Origin: Sambucus nigra
Lineage: Eukaryota > Streptophyta > Magnoliopsida > Dipsacales > Adoxaceae
Assembly: GCA_949130495.1 (NCBI GenBank)
Contig: OX422221.1
Location: forward strand, 476,241,159 to 476,305,158
DNA: 64,000 bases
Reading direction: 5' to 3'
Shown: piece after piece, positions 56,869 to 64,000 of the stretch
How the letters are laid out: every line of letters starts with the position of its first letter
How positions within the stretch are numbered: the first letter of the stretch is position 1
Made by a program: the position numbers and the translations under genes
The notes under the pieces: model-generated
Told to the model about the DNA's origin: nothing
Database searches by the model: none
The model's input: the letters and a program-made list of their open reading frames with translations, nothing else

Positions 56869-58474
56869 TATCACACACCGTATATATAAAAATGTAAAAT
56901 ATCCCGGCTATACCGTGTACTAAGTCCATGACACAAGTCTATTCCATTTTATTATGAGTTTAAGGTCCAACTCAAATTATTAATTAATTTGCACATTAAT
57001 TTCTTTTGGTATCGCCCCAACCAATATATTCGGACTTACTCTCGTGACCCGAAATAAACAACACCCGAGTCTATATCCCTGACTCTAAATTATTTAGCCT
57101 TCACCTAAATAAAATCTACATCTCGGTATCGCTCAACCAATATTCCCAGATTTGTCAACTCAATCCGTATTTAATCATTTTGAATTTAAATTCCCCAAAT
57201 TTAACTCTAGTGTGTCACACCTAATTTCCTCCAAATCTCAATTAATTTTTAATCATGATGTGCCACACAAAGTCTCCCTCAAATCCTAATTAATTTTATT
57301 CATAATTAATTAGATTTAAATTCATATGTTAATTTCTCAAATTATTAAAACATGAGAGATTATAATATAATTTTCCCCTTGATCGATCGATCGATCAGGT
57401 CCTCGTCTTCCCCGAGTTGGCTGTTTCAGCCATGGACGCCCATCTCCAAACCCTAACTTCTTCTATACTGAAAACTAAACTTCCCCATCAGTAATAGACA
57501 TCAAAAACCTTATAAGGAACCTTCCTAAAGTCCAGAAACATCACTTAATTTCTTTCCTCTACTGTTTTCACGAATCTGGGTTTAAAATTCAATTTAGTCT
57601 TTAACATATTTAAACATCAATTCAATATCACCAATTCATTTCTAATTCCTTCGGCTTACACAACTTACCAGATTACAACCATACAACTCAGATTAAATAT
57701 GAATTCCTACTCAATTTAGAAATCAGATTCATAATTTACAAAAACCCATGTTTATACCCCTTTAACTCCCAAAACGAATTTCTTTGATTATCCACATCAC
57801 ATGAATATGAATTGAAATACACTTTAAATGCTACAGCAAGTTAACCACTTGCCTTAGGGTTCGTAGAGTCTGAATTTGGAATTGTGAGTGCCCAAGGTTG
57901 AATATGACTCCTTTTTGGCTCTCCTATGATCCCCAACTTGCCTTAGGCTGCTGTTAGGGTTTCCTAACCCTCTAAGTCTTTTCTAAAATCAATTCAGCCG
58001 TTCCCTTGTTTCTTTTAATTGTATAATTAACCTTAATCCCATTTTTTTTCTAATGGGCCAAGCCCAAGTGACCCAAATGCCCCCGTGTGGGCCCGGCTAT
58101 GTCTAAAAACGTCCCGTGACCTGTTTACTACTCCGGTACACTTTTTCGACTATTTTGGCCCATCCGGACTCAACCATACCCTCAGAATCGACATCCGAAT
58201 TAATTTATAAAATTCTTTATTTCACACCCAAATTAGTCTATACCGACTCCCGATTGAGATAAGTACATATCCCGTCATTAATATCCGAAATGACGTAAAT
58301 ACTTTATTACTATTCACTTAGTAAATAAGTTTCCCTACATATTAATCATTCACTCACCGATTAATATTTAAATATAATTTGCCATAATTAATTCAATCAG
58401 AATTACGACTCACAAGTAATTTTTAATTCCCGAATTAATTAAATATTTAATGCATGAAAATACGGGGTGTTACA

Positions 58475-58495
58475 TACTCCCCCCCTTACAAAGGA
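58475..58495 (-). other. Polypurine tract of the second Tekay element
   Basis: On the minus strand, CCTTTGTAAGGGGGGGAGTA leads directly into the LTR start TGTAACACCCCG. Confidence 0.8.
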
Positions 58496-58510
58496 ATTTC
58501 ATCCCCGAAA

Positions 58511-61500
58511 TTAGGTCGTACCTGTGGTGAAAAGCTCTAGATATTGTTCTCGCATATTTTTCTCCCGCTCCCAGGTTGATTCGTTAACGTTGTGATGACC
58601 CCATTGTACTCTAACTAGTGGAACAACCTTGGATCATGACTTCCGCTCACTACGGTCCAGAATAGCCACTGGTCTCTCCTCATATGAGATGTCTAGCTGT
58701 AAATCAATTTCTTCGAGTGGAATGTGCCAGAAGTGCCTCTTGCTCCTGCGATATTTCTTGAGCGATGCCACATGGAGCATGTCGTGTATCCGCTGAAGGT
58801 GATCTGGCAATACCATCCTATAAGCGACTGGCCCCACCCTCTCGATAATAGGGAAAGGTCCCACGTACCTCGGTGCTAACTTACCCTTCTTACCGAACCT
58901 CATCACCCCTTTCGTAGGAGATACCCGGACCAATACCTGGTCCCCAACCTCTAACTCCACATGTTTCCGTGAAGCTTCAGCGTAACTTTTTTACCTATCC
59001 TGAGCTATCCGAATCCTCCCTCGGATCAACTCTATCTTGGTAGACGTCTCCTGCACAATCTCCGGCCCCAAAAGTTTGTTGTCCCCCACCTCTAACCAAC
59101 AAGCGGGTGAATGATAAGGTCTCCCTTATAGTGCCTCGAATTGTGCCATACCGATCGTGAATTGGTAAGAGTTATTATACACGAACTCTACCAAAGGAAG
59201 ATATTTCTCCCAACCTCCCCCAAAGTCTAATATGCACATTCTGAGCATATCTTTGAGCATCTAATTGACCCTTTCAGTCTACCCGTCAGTCTGTGGGTGA
59301 TAGGATGTACTCAAATGTAACTCCTGCCCATGGCCTCCTGAAAGCTCTGCTAAAAGTGGGCCACAAAGATCTTGTCTCTGTCAGACACAGTGTTAACCGG
59401 TACCCCGTGCAGCTTAACAATCTCATCTATGAATAGCTACGCATATCGCATCATCTCAAAGTCTGTGCGAACCGGTAGAAAGTGGGCCACTTTGGTCAAC
59501 AATCCACAATGACCCATATGGAATCGTGACCCTTTTGCGATGGAGGTAACCCTGTAATGAAGTCCATGGAGATTCTCTCCCACTTCCACACGGGAATCTC
59601 CAGTGGCTGTAGCATCCCTGATGGTCTCTGGTGATCAACTTTCACAAGCTGACACGTGACGTATTTCGAAACAAACTCTGCTATGTCTCATTTTATTCTT
59701 GCCCACCAATACTGCCTCCTCATATCCTGGCACATCTTATCCCCACCGGGATGTACCGTAAATCTCGACCCATGCGACTCTATCATAACAGCGTGCCTCA
59801 ACTCCTCATCCTCTGGCACAATTAATCTCCTATTAAGGCGTAAGACTCCTTCTGAGCTGATCGAGTAACCCTCTTCTCCCTCAGCTAGCAACTGGCTCAC
59901 CTTACCTCGACAGATCTGATCCTCCACCTGAGCCCTCACAACCCGCATAATGATCTCAAGTGTGATGGATAATGCTGACATGCAAGCCCTGGCTACATCA
60001 TCCTCATGTCGAAGCTCTCTCCACTTCGCTTTCCAGACTTCTGATATTTCCCTAGTTGGTCTCTAGCTCAATGCATCTGCTACCATATTAGCCTTACCAG
60101 GATGATACTAAATATCAAACTGGTAGTCTTTCACGAATTCTAGCCATCGCCTTTGCCTCATATTCAGATCCTTCTGGGTGAAGAGATACTGAAGTGATTT
60201 GTGATTTGTGATCCGTGAATAACGTGAACTGCTATCCTAGAAGATAATTTCTCCATATCCTCAAAGCAAAAATGACCGCTGCTAACTCCAGGTCGTGAGT
60301 GGGGTAATTCCTCTCGTAGGGATTTAGCTTTCTGGACGCATAAGCTATAGCCTTTTCCTCCTGCTGAAGCACACCCCCAAGTCCCCGTAAGGATGCGTCA
60401 ATGTAAACTCGATACTCTAATCATCCCTTCAGTAATGCAAGCACGGGTACAGATGTCAACTTGTCCTTTAGCTCGTCAAAAGCTAATTGGCAATGATCAC
60501 TCCAAGTGAAAGTACCCCTTTTCGGGTCAGATTCGTCAAAGGGCCCGCAATCTTTGAGAATCCTTTGATGAATCGCCTCTAATAACCGGCCAATCCCAAA
60601 AAACTATGCACCTCAATCGGTGTCGTGGGCTGCCCCCACTCCCTTACCTCCGATACTTTACTCGGATCCACCGCAATACCCCGGTCTGACACCACGTGGC
60701 CAAGAAACTGAACCTCTCGTAGCCAAAATCCACACTTACTGAATTTGGCATAGAGCTGGTGATCCCGTAATGTTTGTAAAACTATATGCAGATGCTTTGC
60801 GTGCTCCTCTTCGGTGCGCGAGTAGATTAGAATGTCATCAATGAACACGATAAAAAACTGGTCGAGAAACTCCCTGAAAACCCTATTCATAAGGTCCATG
60901 AACACTGCTGGTGCATTGGTGAGCCCGAATGACATCACCCTAAATTCATAAGATCCATACCGCGACAGGAAAGCGGCCTTAGGAACATCCTCCTCTCGGA
61001 TACGTAGTTGGTGATACCCTGACTTCAAATCGACCTTAGAGAAGTAAGACGCCCCTCTCAACTGGTCAAATAGATCATCAATCCTAGGCAATGGATACTT
61101 ATTTCGTATTGTCGCCTTGTTCAGCTCTCTATAGTCCACGTATAACCGTAGTGAGCCATCCCATTTTGTTACAAACAACACTGGTGCACCCCATGGCGAT
61201 GTACTCCGCTGAATGAAACCTTGACCCAGAAGCCGCTGAATCTTCTCTCTCAACTCACTCATCTCTGAAGGGTCCATACGGTATGGGGATCAAGCAATCG
61301 TCCTCGTCCCCGGTGCTAAATTGATCACAAACTCGATTTCCCTTCTAGGTGGCAACCCTGGTATCTTCCGGAACACATCCTCAAAGTCCCTCACTACCGG
61401 GATTGAGTCCAACGGAATCTCCACCTCCTGTGAGGTTTCCTCTTCAATGTAATACAAGTGCGTGCGTGACCCTCTCTCAGGTAACGACATTGCTATTAAG

Positions 61501-61957
61501 AATATCTCCTATCCTGGAATGGAGAATACGATTGTCCTCTCGTAACAATCCACAGTCGCCCGATAACCGTCCAACCAATCCATACCCAGGATGACATCGT
61601 ACCCCTCCATATCTAACACTAAGAGGTTCGCTGCTAAACTAAGTCTCCCAATTAAAATGTCCACTCCTCGGTAAATCGAGTGAATCGAAGCCCCGCTGCC
61701 TACTGGTGACTCAACACACATCCGAAGACTACCCACGGTCTATAGTAACCCGACCCGTTTATCAAAATTATATTTAATGAATGAATGCGATGATCCCGTA
61801 TCAAAACTAATACTACCCTCATAACCATGAGTGACAAACATACCCTCAAATTCTGGCGGTGCTTGCTGCGTTGGGAGATTGGGAACATCCCGGACGTTAT
61901 ACACACGCCCGTAGTGAATCTGCCCCTGCTGTAGTGGGGCGGCTGAAGCTGGTGCTG
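58511..61957 (-). pseudogene. Protease, RT, RNase H, integrase and chromodomain of the second Tekay element
   Basis: Reading leftwards: the protease (about 61830-61510) has SISFDTGSSHSFIKYN, with DTG intact, and YDVILGMDWLDGY. RT (61277-60579) has [14 protein letters not shown] (Tyr where Cys or Trp is common), [28 protein letters not shown] and catalytic [10 protein letters not shown]. RNase H (about 60560-60090) is broken. The integrase zinc module is at 59981-59688 (HPGGDKMCQDMRRQYWW), and its core and C-terminus (59640-58900) contain several stops. A final segment (58960-58511) has GKLAPRYVGPFPI and, after a TGA at 58634, a chromodomain (VRVQWGHHNVNESTWE) ending with TAA at 58513-58511. 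It would copy and integrate the element. Many lesions make it inactive. Confidence 0.88.
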
Positions 61958-63111
61958 CTAGAGGCATTTGCCCCCGTTGCCCTTGTTGGACCTCTTGTTG
62001 TTGACCCCTGCCCCTTTGTGGGCACTCCCTCTTGAAGTGTCCTGGATGGCCACAGACAAAACAGTGTCTCTGACCATCCCCCTATCGTTGGCCCTATTGG
62101 CCCTGATGTGGCTGGCCTTGCTGGCCTCCCCCATTATTCCCTTGGCCCTGACGGCCCTGAGGAACCTGCTTCTGCTGATTCGGGCCCGGCTGCCCCTGCC
62201 TGAACCCCTGCCTTCCCTGTCGAAACCTACCAGACTTAAACTTCTTAGCCTGATTCCCCTACTGACTGCCAATCTGCTGCTGAGTACCCCTCGTATCACC
62301 ACTAGTAACTACCTTGCCCTGTTGGCTCGACTCCCCTGTTCTCTTACTCCCCTTCGCGTGGAAGCGATGATCCTGGCAATGTACAAGTGCGGCATTAACG
62401 ACATCTATATAAGTCACTAACGTCGGATTTCCAATCAAATGTTGCTTGATCTTCCAGGCTAAGCCATCCATAAACCTAGATTTCTTCCACTTCTCATCGC
62501 TCACCTCATTTGGCACAAAGTTTGCCAAACGGGTGAACTCTTCCTCATAATCTTCCACTGATCGATCACCTATACTAAATCACTGAACTTCTTCCTCATC
62601 TCAGTCTCTACCGCTGGTGGAAAGTATTTGCGATTGAACCGCACCCAGAAGTCTTCTATCGTCATCAAATCTTGCTCCTCGGTGGTGGTAACTGACTCCC
62701 ACCACTGTAAGGCTGCCCCGACAGACGAAAGATAGCAAAAATCTGTTTATGTACCTCGGTACACTCCAGCATGCACAAATGGCGCTGAATGTTCTTCTTC
62801 CAGTCACAAGCTTCTACTACATCTGTCCTACCCCGAAACTCAGGTGGGTGACCCTTCTGAAAGGTCACCCTAACTCTCTGCTAAGATGGTGGCCCCACTG
62901 GAGGCGGTGCATGGGGCTGTGGAAAGTGAGCTGCCAAAGCTCGCATCGCTTTCTCAACCGCCTGGGCCACTATCACTACCACTTGAGTAGTGGAAATCAA
63001 CTCGGGTGGTGGTGGTGGTGGCGGTACCTATGGCTCCTGATGAGCGTCTCTGACCTCATCCCTAGCCTCAACCCTCTCCGCTCTCGGTTTCCTTGGTGGC
63101 ATCTGAAATAG
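61958..63111 (-). pseudogene. Gag of the second Tekay element
   Basis: The minus-strand start at about 63100 reads MPPRKPRAERVEARDEV, then a Pro-run (PPPPPPP) and FQKGHPPEFRGRTD, the start of the gag core. EDYEEEFTRLANFVP and MDGLAWKIKQHLIG (62558-62440) are its end. A zinc knuckle of the CFVCGHPGHFKRECP type (about 62065-62020) is followed by a Gln/Gly-rich linker into the protease. Several stops and shifts fall between 62870 and 62560 and near 62300. It sits between the primer site and pol, as in the Tekay element at 34603. Confidence 0.8.
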
Positions 63112-63277
63112 ATTGAATCGTATAAGTACACAATTTACACAAAAATATACACAACAAAAATACGATATCTCACAAGAGGAAAATGAATCAACAGTCCTAA
63201 TAATAGGGCTCTATAACAACCGAGTGTTATGCTGAACATAGAAAGCTGCACAGATCCTAAGGACACTAGATACTGAT

Positions 63278-63289
63278 GCTCTGATACCA
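63278..63289 (-). other. Primer binding site of the second Tekay element
   Basis: On the minus strand it reads TGGTATCAGAGC, 2 nt after the LTR end TGTCACA. This fixes the right-hand LTR as the 5' LTR. Confidence 0.88.
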
Positions 63290-63291
63290 TC

Positions 63292-64000
63292 TGTGACACC
63301 CCGCCTAATTAACCCTGGGTGATCAGTCCTAAATTAAGTTAGAACAGGTTTCTCAGTTGGATCATTCTTAGCATCACTGTCGCCTTTTTAATTACTAACC
63401 ACCTAAGTGAGAAAATTAGATTGGTGCCAAGTTTTATCTTTCATTAACTTAAATGAAACTCATGCGGAAAATAAAATAACACAATAATCACATTTAACTA
63501 AAACAACCATTCACAATTTATTAACTGACTGAATAAACCATTGGCCCAAACTCCAACAAATATAAAATAAAGACAAGTAATCCATCTCAACAAGTCTGAC
63601 AAAAACTAAATGAACTGTGAGCAACATGCTCGAAATAACTGATAGAAGTCTCTATATTAGAATGAAAGAGTGAGGCATCTATCAAAACTCCCACAACATC
63701 CATATATGCTGCAGCAACGGATTTCCTGAAATAGAGTCAAGCCTGGCGTCCCTGTGGCTGGACACCTAAAAGGTTTTTTAAAAAAAATTTATAGCAAGGG
63801 TTAGTACCAAAAAACATTTGAAAAATATTTAACAAATGATTAACTTGCAGTAATAAATAAATATACATGCTCTCCATATTTTAGTTAGTGCCGCACTCCC
63901 TTGAGGATATCCTCACCCCTCCTCTAATGTGCACTACTAACGCCTTAATTAAATTTACCTAGATCTTTATCTTATGACTAGATAAATTATGAAACTCCTT
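63292..64000 (-). repeat. 5' LTR of the second Tekay element, truncated by the window
   Basis: It matches 50510-51218 with about 3% differences by eye. The rest of the LTR, the target duplication and the remainder of the CACTA remnant should lie beyond 64000. Confidence 0.88.

Larger units (their letters stand above)
50510..58474 (-). repeat. 3' LTR of the second Tekay element, enlarged by insertions to about 8 kb
   Basis: The borders are TGTGACACC at 50510 and GTGTTACA at 58474 next to the polypurine tract. The first 710 bp match the 5' LTR. LTR-like text resumes in the right part (56880-58474). The middle, about 51776-56830, lies between two AT microsatellites and looks foreign, so the LTR proper would be about 2.9 kb. 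The insert cannot be checked against the other LTR, which is cut off. Confidence 0.7.
50510..64000 (-). mobile_element. Second Tekay/Del-type Gypsy retrotransposon, reverse-oriented, truncated by window end
   Basis: The text TGTGACACCCCGCCTAATT starts at both 50510 and 63292, giving a 3' LTR on the left and the first 709 bp of the 5' LTR on the right. About 22 differences were counted by eye over 705 aligned bp (near 3%). The internal region reads on the minus strand as gag, protease, RT, RNase H, integrase and chromodomain, Tekay/Del type. The other LTR end, TGTAACACCCCG on the minus strand, is typical of this lineage. Total length cannot be given because the right end lies outside. Confidence 0.88.

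Overview
This window reads as gene-poor, repeat-rich nuclear DNA of a flowering plant, most likely a eudicot. The evidence is plant-lineage Ty3/Gypsy retrotransposons (Tat, Athila and Tekay types), a plant PIF/Harbinger element with its Myb/SANT-like partner gene, a plant mobile domain (PMD) gene, a CACTA (En/Spm) remnant, AT-rich spacers and GT-AG introns. There is no bacterial gene organisation. Nearly all coding sequence belongs to transposable elements and nearly all of it is broken by stops or frameshifts. The only hint of a host gene is a pair of phase-compatible exons at about 1.1 and 2.1 kb.

Layout. (1) 1-960: the 5' end of a reverse-oriented Copia-like retrotransposon that runs out of the window. 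(2) 1266-1976: a complete 711-bp non-autonomous hAT element with an 8-bp target duplication, inside what looks like an intron. (3) 2506-47494: one PIF/Harbinger element, recognised by matching terminal inverted repeats and a TTA target duplication. It is about 45 kb now and about 8.9 kb once later insertions are removed. It carries a DDE transposase gene (45.1-46.3 kb, minus), a Myb/SANT-like gene with introns (31.7-32.7 kb, minus), a second Myb/SANT-like pseudogene (4.5 kb, plus), an unrecognised broken ORF (3.1-3.9 kb, minus) and a minisatellite.

Two LTR retrotransposons sit in this Harbinger element. A Tat-lineage Gypsy element (5082-31343, minus, duplication ATATG) carries an intron-containing PMD gene in antisense between pol and its 3' LTR. 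Its gag is split by an Athila-lineage element (17418-29269, plus, duplication TAAAC). A Tekay/Del-lineage chromovirus-type element (34603-44423, plus, duplication ACTGA) sits inside the Harbinger minisatellite. The insertion order is therefore Harbinger, then Tat and Tekay, then Athila within Tat.

(4) 47498-50509: flanking DNA with a 152-bp retroposon bounded by 20-bp duplications, short tandem repeats and the C-terminal part of a CACTA Ptta/En/Spm protein. (5) 50510-64000: a second Tekay-type element (minus) inserted into that CACTA remnant. Its 5' LTR is cut by the window end, and its 3' LTR is swollen to about 8 kb by later insertions, including a Helitron-like terminus and a foldback MITE.

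The most interesting object is the antisense PMD gene of the Tat element (7062-11511). It has five exons, phase-0 introns after GAG codons, a 56-bp tandem repeat inside its last intron, a coiled-coil C-terminus and three CACGTG boxes upstream. An intron-bearing gene can survive retrotransposition only when it lies antisense to the genomic RNA, which matches the arrangement seen. All identifications come from reading the sequence; no database search was run.
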